Source: Bradyrhizobium sp. LMTR 3 (GTDB taxonomy: Bacteria; Pseudomonadota; Alphaproteobacteria; Rhizobiales; Xanthobacteraceae). Taken from it: a DNA stretch of 64,000 nucleotides. The number at the start of each line of letters is the position of its first letter. The first letter of the stretch is position 1. The translations under genes and the position numbers were made by a program. Below, piece by piece: positions 51,900 to 59,848 of this stretch. The DNA is taken from positions 186,001 through 250,000 of the forward strand of contig NZ_MAXC01000046.1 of assembly GCF_001693485.1 (NCBI RefSeq), read 5' to 3'. The notes under the pieces are model-generated. The model was not told the DNA's origin, ran no database searches, and saw only the letters and a program-made list of their open reading frames with translations.

Positions 51900-52613
51900 A
51901 TGAAGAAGATACTGCTCGGGGCTGCCGCGCTGGCCGTCATGGCGGCTCCAGCCTTTGCGGCGGATATGCCGCCCCGGCCGTACACCAAGGCGCCTGCCTA
52001 TACGGCGCCTCAAGTCGTCTATAACTGGACCGGGTTCTATATCGGCGGCCATGCCGGTGGCGCCTTCGCGGGTGACAACTCCCTGCAGGGCAGCGACGCC
52101 CGCTTCCTCGGCGGCGTGCAGGGTGGCTTCGACTATCAGTTCGCGCCGAACTGGGTGCTGGGCGCCGAAGCCCAGTATAGCTGGCTGCCCAGCAACAATA
52201 ATAACGGTGTGCTGTTTCCGGGCGGGACGCTCGTGACCTCCAACACCGATCAGATCGGCTCGGTGACCGGCCGGCTCGGCTACACCTGGGGTCCGGCGCT
52301 GCTTTACGCCAAGGGCGGTTACGCCTGGCGCGACAGCAACAATCTCGGCGTATCGGTGGCCGGGGTGCCCGCAGGCTTCACCACCAACGGCAACCACAAG
52401 GACGGTTACACCGTGGGCGGCGGCCTCGAATACATGTTCGCCCCGAACTGGTCGGCCAAGGCCGAGTACCAGTATTACAATTTCGGCGACACGACCTTCA
52501 CGTCCGGTCCTGCCGATATCAACGGCCGGACCTTCCGCAACGACGAGCATACGGCCAAGGTGGGCGTGAACTACCGGTTCGGCTGGGGTGGTCCCGCTGG
52601 TTCCAAATATTGA
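51900..52613 (+). CDS. Omp25/Omp31-type outer-membrane beta-barrel protein
   Basis: This 237-residue porin-family protein has a signal peptide (KKILLGAAALAVMAAPAFA) and an 8-stranded barrel. It contains NWTGFYIGGHAGGAF, GGVQGGFDYQF, NWVLGAEAQYSWL, TGRLGYTWGPALLYAKGGYAW, VGGGLEYMFAPNWSAKAEYQYYNFGD and HTAKVGVNYRFGW, ending in the typical aromatic C-terminus. It contributes to outer-membrane integrity and surface antigenicity. ATG 51900 follows GGGGAAATAGG. A good intrinsic terminator follows. Confidence 0.95.
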   Translation: MKKILLGAAALAVMAAPAFAADMPPRPYTKAPAYTAPQVVYNWTGFYIGGHAGGAFAGDNSLQGSDARFLGGVQGGFDYQFAPNWVLGAEAQYSWLPSNNNNGVLFPGGTLVTSNTDQIGSVTGRLGYTWGPALLYAKGGYAWRDSNNLGVSVAGVPAGFTTNGNHKDGYTVGGGLEYMFAPNWSAKAEYQYYNFGDTTFTSGPADINGRTFRNDEHTAKVGVNYRFGWGGPAGSKY

Positions 52614-52641
52614 TACCGACTTTGGTATCCTGACGCGCAAG

Positions 52642-52665
52642 GGCCGGCTTCACGCCGGCCTTTTT
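52642..52665 (+). terminator. Intrinsic terminator of the Omp25-like gene
   Basis: GGCCGGC-TTCAC-GCCGGCC forms a 7-bp perfect stem with TTTTT directly after. Confidence 0.88.
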
Positions 52666-52793
52666 GCTTGGCGGATGTCGAGGCGAGCGCGCGCCGGTAG
52701 TTTTTTGGCAGGAGCGAAAAAAATTTCGCGCTGAATGCAACTTTTCGTCACGATCCGATATTATGGTCCCGGCCGGCTGGTGGGACGACGAAC

Positions 52794-53033
52794 ATGCGTG
52801 CTTTTGCGTTAGGGCTGATTTTTTCCGCAGCGGCGTATCCGTGCCTTGCTCAAACTGTCCTGAAATCCGAACCGTTTATCCTTGCTCCCTATGAAGTCGC
52901 CTTCGTGCAGGATCCCTCGTGCGGGGTCGGCAAGGTGCGCAAGGTAACCGGTGCGATCAGGGGACTGCAGCGGCGCAAGGCCTGTGTCACCCTTGCTTCG
53001 GAACAGGCATCGCTGGTCTCGGCGACGCCGTAG
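52794..53033 (+). CDS. Small secreted protein of unknown function (DUF6719-like)
   Basis: This 79-residue protein has a signal peptide (FALGLIFSAAAYPCLA) and a mature part with FILAPYEVAFVQDPSCGVGKVRKVTGAIRGLQRRKACV, where the two cysteines may form a disulfide. It resembles small bradyrhizobial exported proteins of the type I recall as DUF6719, but this was not checked. Function is unknown. Confidence 0.6.
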   Translation: MRAFALGLIFSAAAYPCLAQTVLKSEPFILAPYEVAFVQDPSCGVGKVRKVTGAIRGLQRRKACVTLASEQASLVSATP

Positions 53034-53119
53034 GATCCGACTTTCCGTCTCGGATATTGTCCCGGCGAATGGGACCCGTTCGCCGAGGCCTGTCGTGTGT
53101 CGGTCGCTTGCGGCCGACC

Positions 53120-53374
53120 TTACGACGCGAGCTGCAATTCCGTCTGTGCGTCGCGTTCGGCGTCGGCCTTGTTGCGGGCGGGGTCTTCGTGCGGCTCAAG
53201 CTGGCAGGGCTTGATCTCGTAGTCATGGTCCAGCACCGGACGGGGACCCTTGTTGTCTCGCCCGGAGATGACGTCGACGACGAGACCGCTCTTCTGGGCG
53301 ATCTTCCAGACGTCGGCTGCGGTTGGATAGGCCTTGCTCAGCTTGGCATCCTTTGAGAACAGCGCGTAGGGCAT
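53120..53374 (-). CDS. Conserved small hypothetical protein
   Basis: This 84-residue protein begins MPYALFSKDAKLSKAYPTAADVWKIA, with a GGAG site before the start, and ends in a charged helix (EPHEDPARNKADAERDAQTEL). The N-terminal half contains VVDVISGRDNKGPRPVLDHDY. It looks like a real bradyrhizobial conserved protein; no function is known to me. Confidence 0.6.
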   Translation of the reverse strand: MPYALFSKDAKLSKAYPTAADVWKIAQKSGLVVDVISGRDNKGPRPVLDHDYEIKPCQLEPHEDPARNKADAERDAQTELQLAS

Positions 53375-53581
53375 TGTTGGCTCCGGTAAAAACGGTCAAC
53401 GCGGAAGCGTGGGCCGGGTTTCAGGCTTGGCTGCCATGCGGCCATTCCACAGGCTGTTTCAGGAGCAAATTGGCTCGTTTCGGCCCATTTTCGTGGAGTC
53501 TCTGAGTCTTTAACGAGCCGTAAATTCCCGAAAAAAGAATCCCCGAGACTCAGTCGCCAGAATCGCCGGATGTTTCCGGCC

Positions 53582-53689
53582 ATGAGAACGAGCCTCCAGA
53601 CCTCCTGCGAGCGTGTCCAACTCACGCTGACCGTTTGCCTGCTGGCTGCCTGCGCAGCCAACATGGCGCTGGTCTATGCCTGGCTCTGA
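53582..53689 (+). CDS. Possible micro-protein with one membrane helix
   Basis: This ORF of 35 codons ends with a hydrophobic segment (LTVCLLAACAANMALVYAWL), a plausible membrane helix or leader. GCCGGA-TGTT-TCCGGC forms a hairpin just before the ATG and overlaps the ribosome-site position. No strong Shine-Dalgarno is present. It may be chance. Confidence 0.35.
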   Translation: MRTSLQTSCERVQLTLTVCLLAACAANMALVYAWL

Positions 53690-53739
53690 ACATCGGGGCG
53701 ATCGGCCGATTCCCACACAGGATGACAACACGGAGCTTC

Positions 53740-53890
53740 GTGTCCTGGACGCGATGCGTCACGACGTGACGCTTCGCAGAGCCGGGACCCATCGCAGACT
53801 GGACCCCGGATCAGCAGCGCACCACGCCGCAAGCCATAGCGCGTCGAAGACGCGCGTGAACGCGCTGATGGCTGCTGCGCAGCATCCGGG
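53740..53890. repeat. Palindromic intergenic repeat, family G
   Basis: This sequence of the type GCCGGGACCCATCGCAG to GGCTGCTGCGCAGCATCCGGGG is familiar from bradyrhizobial intergenic regions. Only one copy is visible here. Confidence 0.5.
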
Positions 53891-53908
53891 GAACGGGTCG
53901 GGCGCGTT

Positions 53909-54331
53909 CTACTTCGCCGGCTGTGCCGGCGGCTCGCCTTCGCGAAGCGCAGCGTGGACCTTTGCCATGGTCTCGGTGCAATAGGCCTCGCGCTCGCGGT
54001 TGAACCGCTCCTGATGGGCACGGAAATTCGCGACCCGTGCCTTGATCTCGGACTGGATGTCGTCCCGCAGGTCAGGACGCGCGAGAGGGGCCGGCCTCGG
54101 TATTTCCCTCGACGCTTCCTTCGGCGCCTGGGCAAGGGGCATCGTCTCAGCCAGCAGGGCCTGGATGTCAGAAAGCGGCGCGGCCGGACGGGTGGGCTTG
54201 GATGCCTGGACGGAGAGGACGGTGACCGGCGTCGTGATCGTCTTCTCGGCCTCCGGCGGCTTGCCGGTCACCGATTGAACAAACGCCATCGTCTGCGCGA
54301 TCAGGAGATCGCGTTCCCTCATCCATTTCAT
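53909..54331 (-). CDS. Conserved hypothetical protein
   Basis: This 140-residue soluble protein starts MKWMRERDLLIAQTMAFVQSVTGK. A proline-rich middle is followed by a charged helix (DDIQSEIKARVANFRAHQERFNREREAYCTETMAKVHAALREGE). The end pattern recalls short alphaproteobacterial proteins of unknown function. There is no signal peptide or catalytic motif. It is probably real, judging by its composition. Confidence 0.6.
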   Translation of the reverse strand: MKWMRERDLLIAQTMAFVQSVTGKPPEAEKTITTPVTVLSVQASKPTRPAAPLSDIQALLAETMPLAQAPKEASREIPRPAPLARPDLRDDIQSEIKARVANFRAHQERFNREREAYCTETMAKVHAALREGEPPAQPAK

Positions 54332-54514
54332 GAGACACCTCGGCCCAAGTCATTCCACCAAACGGCTTTTGTGGAATCAAGCGGGTGGGGACGTCACTGG
54401 GGATAACTGCCGCTCTTTTGCGCGCGAGGTGACAAAACGGTGACAGTTCGCGACCACCAACGTGCACATCACGCGGCGATGGTATCCGCAAGCGTGGTCG
54501 CGCGAGGCGGGGCG

Positions 54515-54736
54515 CTAGCGTTCGCGGGGATTGGTGTTCGGGACAAAGGGCGCGCCGATCATGCGTACCGGCGGCTGGTCGCCGACATAGATGATCCGCT
54601 GGTCGGCTGCCGGCGAACGCTCGACGCCGGTTGTGGTCCGGTCGGCGACCCGGACCGGCTTGTCGTCGAATCCAAGCAGCGTAGCGCCACCTGCAATCGC
54701 CACGCTGAAACACGCGACGATAGCCAGCAGCACCAT
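54515..54736 (-). CDS. Small single-pass membrane protein, unknown
   Basis: This protein of about 73 residues has an N-terminal hydrophobic helix (VLLAIVACFSVAIAGGATLLGF) and a mature segment with RIIYVGDQPPVRMIGAPFVPNTNP. It resembles small exported bradyrhizobial proteins. A start at 54763 is also possible. Function is unknown. Confidence 0.5.
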   Translation of the reverse strand: MVLLAIVACFSVAIAGGATLLGFDDKPVRVADRTTTGVERSPAADQRIIYVGDQPPVRMIGAPFVPNTNPRER

Positions 54737-54763
54737 GTTGCAGTTCTCTTCGCGAATTCTCAT

Positions 54764-55149
54764 GCCGGGAAAACGCGGGAGGTGGTGGTTGGTTTCCTGA
54801 TCAGTCAGAGAGTGAGTGTGCGATCCGACAATCCGCAGGGTGGCGCATGGGCTGGTACATTTTGACCTGCTACTTCGTCCAGGCCAGAAGCCGCGGCTGA
54901 CAATGCGCCACGTGGCGCTTTCAGCACCGTAGAACTACGGGCTGTTGCGCCTTTGGCAAGCAAACGCCTGAAAAAGCAGCACGTTTGCCCCATAGATGAG
55001 GCCAACAAGCACTTCTGGGCGCCGTTCGGTCGGGCTAACCATATCTGCGGCATAGGCCGATAGAGGGGCTTGCAGGATGTCGACCTCCCGATTTAAATTA
55101 CAATCTATAACTAATTTTATCAATTGAGGCTCACAGGTTTGCTTCTGGC
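54764..55149. other. Intergenic region before the unusual hydrolase
   Basis: No gene is supported in these 386 bases. The last 80 are AT-rich (TTTAAATTACAATCTATAAC, then TTTTATCAATTGAGG) and probably hold the promoter of the gene at 55150. Confidence 0.45.
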
Positions 55150-56256
55150 ATGAAGATCCATTTTGGTCCGGCGGGTTGGGATTCATGGCCAGACAGCGAA
55201 GAGTTCTCAATCGAGTTCATGAGGCTGCTCGGCCTGGCTCAGGAAGGGGGCTCGCTGATCGCGGAATGCCTCCTCGTCGCAAGTCGGATTGACCCGAAGG
55301 ATGGCGGCGATTCCTGGTATCGGGAATGGCTGAGGATGGCTGATATCAGCAACGAGCGCGCCAACGCTGCCTTCGAGCGCGGTCATGTGCTGACCGCACA
55401 AAGCAACTGGCTCCGCGCCATCAATTATTATCAAGCATCAGCGTTCGATTTCGACGCTGCCGACAAGAAACAGCAATGCGTGCTCAGAACCATGCGGGCC
55501 TGCGCCCGCCGCTACATTGCGCATCTCACTCCCGCCGGCGAGGTCGTCGAGATTCCCTGGCAGGAAGATTATCCGCTGGAAGGCTACTTTTTGCCTGCCC
55601 CGGCCGCTTCGCATCGAGCGCCTGTCGTGGTGTGCATGGGCGATCCTGGGCATCGGAAGGAAGAATATCTCTTCAAGGTGGCGCGCTACGCCCGCGACAG
55701 GGGACTGTCGCTGCTGGCCGTGGATCTCCTCGGATCCGGCACCAGCGCCAAATTCGACGAGATAGTGGGCCGTCCCGATCTCGAAATGTCGGTAAGCTGC
55801 GTGATGGATTACCTCACGACGAGGGGTGACATCGACGAACACAGGGTAGCAATTCTCGGCGACGGCTCGGGATCGTCCTTTGTGGCGCGTGGCGTCGCTC
55901 TCGACAATCGTTTCGCCGCCGCGGTTTGTGACGGCGGAATCTGGGACATGCACGAGCGCGCCTTCTTGATGGACCGCCTCTCGCCGGATTCCGCGTGTAA
56001 AGGAAGCGAAGGAGGCTGGCCGCAGCGAAAATTTCGCTGCCCGGTCCTGATCACCATGGGTGAGCAGGGCTGGCTCGAAAGCAACCATGTGACCGGTCTG
56101 TTCGAACGACTCAAGACCAGCCAGCCCGACATTTCACTAAAAATCTTCGACAGTTATGAAACTGCTGCCGCGCATGGGCATCGCGATAATCCCACGCTCG
56201 CCAACGAGTTCATTTTTGATTGGATGGCCGATCGCCTTGAGTCGGTACCGGCCTAG
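55150..56256 (+). CDS. Alpha/beta hydrolase-like protein with a non-canonical nucleophile elbow
   Basis: This 368-residue protein has an N-terminal helical cap region (about 1-125) and a hydrolase fold similar to FrsA and the 2,6-dihydroxypseudooxynicotine hydrolases: VVVCMGDPGHRKEEYLF, LSLLAVDLLGSGTSAKF, then VAILGDGSGSSFVARGVALD at about 230-248. The elbow reads GDGSGS, where the family has GxSxG; alignment by eye puts Gly at the nucleophile position with Ser one residue later. A possible His is in AAAHGH near 338. It may be a pseudoenzyme or use a shifted Ser. It is convergent with the marR gene, with stop codons about 20 bases apart. Confidence 0.75.
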   Translation: MKIHFGPAGWDSWPDSEEFSIEFMRLLGLAQEGGSLIAECLLVASRIDPKDGGDSWYREWLRMADISNERANAAFERGHVLTAQSNWLRAINYYQASAFDFDAADKKQQCVLRTMRACARRYIAHLTPAGEVVEIPWQEDYPLEGYFLPAPAASHRAPVVVCMGDPGHRKEEYLFKVARYARDRGLSLLAVDLLGSGTSAKFDEIVGRPDLEMSVSCVMDYLTTRGDIDEHRVAILGDGSGSSFVARGVALDNRFAAAVCDGGIWDMHERAFLMDRLSPDSACKGSEGGWPQRKFRCPVLITMGEQGWLESNHVTGLFERLKTSQPDISLKIFDSYETAAAHGHRDNPTLANEFIFDWMADRLESVPA

Positions 56257-56275
56257 CTCGTTACCGTAGGGCAGG

Positions 56276-56815
56276 TCATATGCCCATCGCTATCTTCAGG
56301 CTCGCCTTCTCAAGGCGGCCCTTCAGGGTCGCGAGTTTGGCGGTGAGCTCGCTGAGTTCACGGTCGCTGAATTCCGCGAAGACGAAGTTGTTGAGGGCCT
56401 CCTGCTCAGCGGCCAGGTTTGCAATCTGTTTATAAGTCTTGTCCGTCAAGGACATCTGCACGACCCTTGCATCGTCTGCCGACGTCCTCCGGCGCATGAA
56501 ACCCTTCTTCTCCAGCATTTTCGACTGAGTCGTGACGAACGACGGGTCTACGTGAAGCATCTTTGAGACGACCTTCACCGGGACGCCCTCACCTTGATCC
56601 AGATCGGCCAGAGCCATCAGGATCATCCATTGCGGGCCACTGATGCCGAGGGCTTTTGCCCAGAAGTAACGGATCTCCTGGAGGTGCACGTTGATGGCGG
56701 CGATCTCCCAGGCGAATTGCCGGACGATGTCCTGATTCTTTCCGCCGACCTCATTTGGCCCTCCGCGACTGCCGCGGCTCGATGAGTCCGATCCCTTGCG
56801 GAGTTCCTGTGCCAT
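56276..56815 (-). CDS. MarR-family transcriptional regulator
   Basis: This 179-residue regulator has the MarR winged helix: LGISGPQWMILMALADLD, VPVKVVSKMLHVDPSFVTTQSKMLEKKGFMRRRTSADDARVVQMSLTDKTYKQI. An N-terminal extension of about 35 residues precedes it. ATG 56815 is chosen because GGGAG lies five bases upstream. It likely controls itself and a neighbour. A pair of 9-bp inverted repeats lies just upstream (56836-56885) and is its best operator candidate. Its ligand is unknown. Confidence 0.9.
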   Translation of the reverse strand: MAQELRKGSDSSSRGSRGGPNEVGGKNQDIVRQFAWEIAAINVHLQEIRYFWAKALGISGPQWMILMALADLDQGEGVPVKVVSKMLHVDPSFVTTQSKMLEKKGFMRRRTSADDARVVQMSLTDKTYKQIANLAAEQEALNNFVFAEFSDRELSELTAKLATLKGRLEKASLKIAMGI

Positions 56816-56827
56816 GGTTTCTCCCAC

Positions 56828-57199
56828 CCGAGTCAGCGTCCACTAACTTAACTGATTTACCTAACAAAATCATCCGAGTGGACGCCTTTCTGGCGGTTCC
56901 CTGAACACGATTTTGCGAGCACTCGGTGTTGCCACGGCGACACAGTCGAACAGGATAGAGATAGCTGAGTTCATAAACTGTTTTGATTACGTAAGTTGCA
57001 CATGCATAGTTCTGAAGACGGCCGAGGGGGGTCCTGGGTCGTCCCGTTGCAGGTGGTTCGCTTAAGTCCCTCGCGTTCATGCGGGTGTGTCCGAAGACGC
57101 GAAACGACTGAGCGGTTTTTCAAAGGCGAGGGCGGATCTTTCCTGGGGGAACAGCCACAGGTCCGTCCTCGTCCTGGCAGAGCAACTTGGAGGTTTAAC
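56828..57199. other. Divergent promoter region between marR and the porin gene
   Basis: These 372 bases contain a pair of perfect 9-bp inverted repeats near marR (see the next feature) and a long leader before the porin gene. A TTTTGATTACGTAAGTTGC stretch (about 56980) is promoter-like. No gene is supported, although an open frame joins it to the porin. Confidence 0.5.
56836..56885. promoter_or_regulatory. Paired inverted repeats, likely MarR operator
   Basis: GCGTCCACT (56836-56844) and AGTGGACGC (56877-56885) are perfect inverted repeats, 32 bases apart, immediately upstream of marR. The spacing suggests looping or two bound dimers around the marR promoter. Confidence 0.5.
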
Positions 57200-58690
57200 A
57201 TGACTATGATCAAGAGCCTTGTTCTCGGCTCAGCGGCGGCTCTCATCGCCGTGAGTGGAGCGCAGGCCGCCGATCTTCCCGTCAAGGCCAAAGCGGTCGA
57301 GTACGTGAAGATCTGCTCCCTGTACGGCGCTGGCTTCTACTACATCCCCGGCACCGACACCTGCATGAAGATTGGTGGTTACCTGCGCGTCGACACCACG
57401 TTCAACGGCGGCATCTTCGATCAGCCGGCGTGGAACGGCAATCTTGGTCAGCAGAATCGCTTGCGCGATTACTATGCTGCCCGTTCGCGTTTGGCGCTCA
57501 GCGTAGATACGCGCACTGCCACTCAGTACGGCGTCGTTCGTACCTTCGGTCAGGCCAACTTCAATTTGAACTCGTCGACCGGAGAAGGTCCGGCTGCGGC
57601 TGGCACGCAGACTCTCGGCGTGGACTTGGTGTTCATCCAGTTCGCCGGGTTCACCTTCGGTAAGTCTGCTTCGGCCTATGCGACGCCTTGGCACGGTTAT
57701 CCGGGCAACAATTCCTCGTTCTTGCTTGGCGGCCATGACGACGTCGTCGGCACGAACAACATCCAGTACACCGCGCAGTTCGGTAACGGCGTGTCGGCCA
57801 GCATCGGCCTGGATGACCCGTACTACGGCCGTACTTCGCTGTTGAACCTGGGTGTCACCAACCCGTCCACTTCCATCGCGGCAGGTTCGAACGCCTACAG
57901 CGGTGCGCGTTCTCCGGACATCGTCGGCAACATCCGCGTCGACCAGGCGTGGGGTCTGTTCCAGGTTTCGGCCGCGGCGCATCAAGTCAGCGGTTCCTAC
58001 AACCTCCTGACCGCCGGTGCTGCGAACAACCTGTCGGAAATCTCTGGCCACCCCGAATCCAAGTGGGGCGGTTCGGTGATGGCTGCGTTGCAGCTCAAGA
58101 ACCTGCCCACCGGCCCCGGCGACGACATCAAGGTTGACGTCTCCTATGCCACGGGTATGACGAAGAACGTGCTCAACACCGCTCCCAGCTTCGCGATGTT
58201 TGGCAGCACGGGCCGTGCGGACTCTTACCAGAGCATCGGCTTCGGCCAGACTGCCGACGGTGTCTACATGCCCGGCGGCGATATCAAGCTGGTTGACGCG
58301 TACGGCATCCGCGGCGCGTTCAACCACAACTGGGATCCCTACTGGTCGACCAGCCTGTTCGGGTCTTGGGCTGCAGTGCGGTATGGTGGCAACTCCCTCG
58401 ACCTTGCCACCGCGAAAGGTCAATGGTGTGCCAACTACAACGTCGGCAAGGGTCTGAGCGCTGACTATTCCTGCAACCCCGACTTCAACATCTCGCAACT
58501 CGGTTTGATCACCCGTTGGACCCCCGTTGCGAACCTGACGTTCTCGGCGGAAGTGATGTGGTTCCACCTCGACCAGAAGTTCGGTGGTGCTGCGACCATG
58601 ACCGCGGTGGCTCCGAAGCCGATCGCAAGGTACGAGTACAAGGATCAGGACGCCGTTTCGCTCAACGTTCGCGTTCAGCGCAACTTCTGA
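57200..58690 (+). CDS. Porin of the Porin_2 (Omp2) family
   Basis: This outer-membrane general porin of 496 residues has a signal peptide (KSLVLGSAAALIAVSGAQA). It shows the family N-terminus ADLPVKAKAVEYVKICSLYGAGFYYIPGTDTCMKIGGYLR, with two cysteines that probably form a disulfide. Then come barrel strands such as RSRLALSVDTRTATQYGVVR and a C-terminal strand ending AVSLNVRVQRNF with a terminal Phe. It allows passage of small solutes. ATG 57200 has GGAGG six bases upstream; the upstream frame is a long leader. A strong terminator follows. Confidence 0.96.
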   Translation: MTMIKSLVLGSAAALIAVSGAQAADLPVKAKAVEYVKICSLYGAGFYYIPGTDTCMKIGGYLRVDTTFNGGIFDQPAWNGNLGQQNRLRDYYAARSRLALSVDTRTATQYGVVRTFGQANFNLNSSTGEGPAAAGTQTLGVDLVFIQFAGFTFGKSASAYATPWHGYPGNNSSFLLGGHDDVVGTNNIQYTAQFGNGVSASIGLDDPYYGRTSLLNLGVTNPSTSIAAGSNAYSGARSPDIVGNIRVDQAWGLFQVSAAAHQVSGSYNLLTAGAANNLSEISGHPESKWGGSVMAALQLKNLPTGPGDDIKVDVSYATGMTKNVLNTAPSFAMFGSTGRADSYQSIGFGQTADGVYMPGGDIKLVDAYGIRGAFNHNWDPYWSTSLFGSWAAVRYGGNSLDLATAKGQWCANYNVGKGLSADYSCNPDFNISQLGLITRWTPVANLTFSAEVMWFHLDQKFGGAATMTAVAPKPIARYEYKDQDAVSLNVRVQRNF

Positions 58691-58712
58691 TCCTGAGTTG
58701 AACTATCGCAAT

Positions 58713-58748
58713 AACCCCCGGCAGTTTCACTGCCGGGGGTTTCTTTTT
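58713..58748 (+). terminator. Intrinsic terminator of the porin gene
   Basis: AACCCCCGGCAG and CTGCCGGGGGTT form a 12-bp perfect stem with loop TTTCA, followed by TCTTTTT. Confidence 0.93.
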
Positions 58749-58806
58749 GGAAAGCTCAGCCAGGACACCGTTCTCAAACCCACCCAATTTTTCAAAAGGT
58801 CAGGCG

Positions 58807-59571
58807 TTGAGCAACCTAGGTCTGTTACAGAACGCATTCGCCACAAACAATTTGCGTACGATCTGCAAGGCGATCGACGACGAAATATCGAGGCAGTCGA
58901 GCATCGCGGAATTTTGCCAACTCGCGAAGGTGAACCGGACTACGCTTTTTCGCGCCTTTCGTCGCCGGCAGGGAACAGGGCTGGAGACGATGATGAGAGT
59001 GCTCGAAGTGTTGGGATTTCGCCTTGCTGTGACAGCCAAGGGGCAAGTCGATGGGAAGCCAATAGCTGACGCTTCGGCACCCAAAGGAGGCGTTCTTGAG
59101 AAGGCTTATCCTGACCCTGAAGTCGCCCGCAGACTCACCGAGGCGCTCAACAGCTCGAACGTGCGTCCCGTCATCGGAGTGTTCGCTGAGGTGTTGCGGA
59201 AGCAGGACAACATCGCCGGCTTATCGAAAAAGACAATCAGGTGCCGCGAAACATTCTATAGAGCTTTTGTTTATCCCCGCGTGCCTCGGTTCAGCACCGC
59301 CCTGAGTCTCCTGGATGCACTGGGATTCACTTTCACTATATGCAGGGTGCCTCGCTACGAGCGTCACCGTAAGCCCTCGACCTCGACTCTGTTTGGTGAC
59401 GAGAGTGCGAACCATGCAGAGGCCGCTGCCGATCGTGCGCTAGATCTCTCAGTGCCGGCGATTGGCCATCGCCCGGCACATACACTTCTCATTGCGTCCG
59501 AGCGACAACGCTCCAACAGACGCCCGTCGCACCGCTTGAAGTCCACATCGGGCGTCAAGGCGTCGGTGTGA
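58807..59571 (+). CDS. Protein with two tandem HI1420-type antitoxin HTH domains (paralogue 1)
   Basis: This 254-residue protein contains two copies of the helix-turn-helix domain known from HI1420-type addiction-module antidotes. Domain 1 (about 6-75) has AFATNNLRTICKAIDDEI, AEFCQLAKVNRTTLFRAFRR, LETMMRVLEVLGFRLAV. Domain 2 (about 105-182) has ALNSSNVRPVIGVFAEVLRKQ, RETFYRAFVYPRVPRFSTAL, LLDALGFTFTI. A polar tail of about 70 residues follows. TTG 58807 is proposed because AAAGG precedes it and the longer frame begins inside the porin terminator. No toxin gene is adjacent. Base composition looks lower in GC than the flanks, suggesting acquisition. It is probably a DNA-binding regulator. Confidence 0.7.
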   Translation: MSNLGLLQNAFATNNLRTICKAIDDEISRQSSIAEFCQLAKVNRTTLFRAFRRRQGTGLETMMRVLEVLGFRLAVTAKGQVDGKPIADASAPKGGVLEKAYPDPEVARRLTEALNSSNVRPVIGVFAEVLRKQDNIAGLSKKTIRCRETFYRAFVYPRVPRFSTALSLLDALGFTFTICRVPRYERHRKPSTSTLFGDESANHAEAAADRALDLSVPAIGHRPAHTLLIASERQRSNRRPSHRLKSTSGVKASV

Positions 59572-59654
59572 AGCCTTTGACGCCCCGCACATCATCGAAA
59601 TTAAGCGAAGGGCTCCTCCGCAAAACGCACCGATTTATATGGTAAAAATACCTA

Positions 59655-59684
59655 TTGCAAATACATGATTTACTCATGTATTCT
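59655..59684 (+). promoter_or_regulatory. Promoter with a perfect palindromic operator inside
   Basis: TTGCAA (59655-59660) and TATTCT (59679-59684) are separated by 18 bases. Inside lies AATACATGA-TTTAC-TCATGTATT (59660-59682), a perfect 9-bp inverted repeat. A repressor bound there would block polymerase, which fits autoregulation by the HTH proteins encoded on either side. Confidence 0.6.
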
Positions 59685-59690
59685 CATCAA

Positions 59691-59790
59691 GCGTAGCCGC
59701 CAAGTAGGTTGGCGGCCTCTCATGGAGAAGCGCACCAGCATCTTCAGAAATACCTCCGAAACCTCTGGCCATGCCCGGCCAGAGGTTTTT
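59691..59790 (+). ncRNA. Candidate small RNA or attenuated leader between the paralogues
   Basis: A transcript starting near 59691 would contain the perfect hairpin GCCGCCAA-GTAGG-TTGGCGGC (59696-59716) and end at an intrinsic terminator (59759-59790). Its length would be about 100 bases. It lies in the leader of the second paralogue, so termination could control that gene. A 30-codon ORF (59722-59814) crosses the terminator, but it lacks a clear ribosome site. Confidence 0.5.
59759..59790 (+). terminator. Intrinsic terminator between the paralogues
   Basis: AAACCTCTGGCC and GGCCAGAGGTTT form a 12-bp perfect stem with loop ATGCCC, followed by further Ts. It lies between the first paralogue and the second, about 60 bases before the second start codon. 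Confidence 0.85.
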
Positions 59791-59848
59791 CGGCCTCTGG
59801 AGGGCTATTTCTGATTGCGCCCGTGAGTGCAGACTCGGATGGCACCAG

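Larger units (their letters stand above)
53375..53908. other. Largely gene-free stretch with a micro-ORF and a repeat
   Basis: These 534 bases lie between two minus-strand hypothetical genes. They hold a 35-codon hydrophobic ORF (53582-53689) and a bradyrhizobial palindromic repeat (about 53740-53890). The longer minus-strand ORFs across it are arginine-rich shadows of the repeat. Confidence 0.5.

Noticed and set aside
56996..57199. N-terminal extension of the porin
   Set aside because: The signal peptide and GGAGG site define the start at 57200; the extension is low-quality coding.
57230..58567. Minus-strand ORF opposite the porin
   Set aside because: It is the antisense frame of a well-supported porin, with no ribosome site or motif.
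59722..59814. 30-codon leader peptide across the terminator
   Set aside because: No clear ribosome site and no run of regulatory codons were seen, so it is kept only as a remark within the leader entry.
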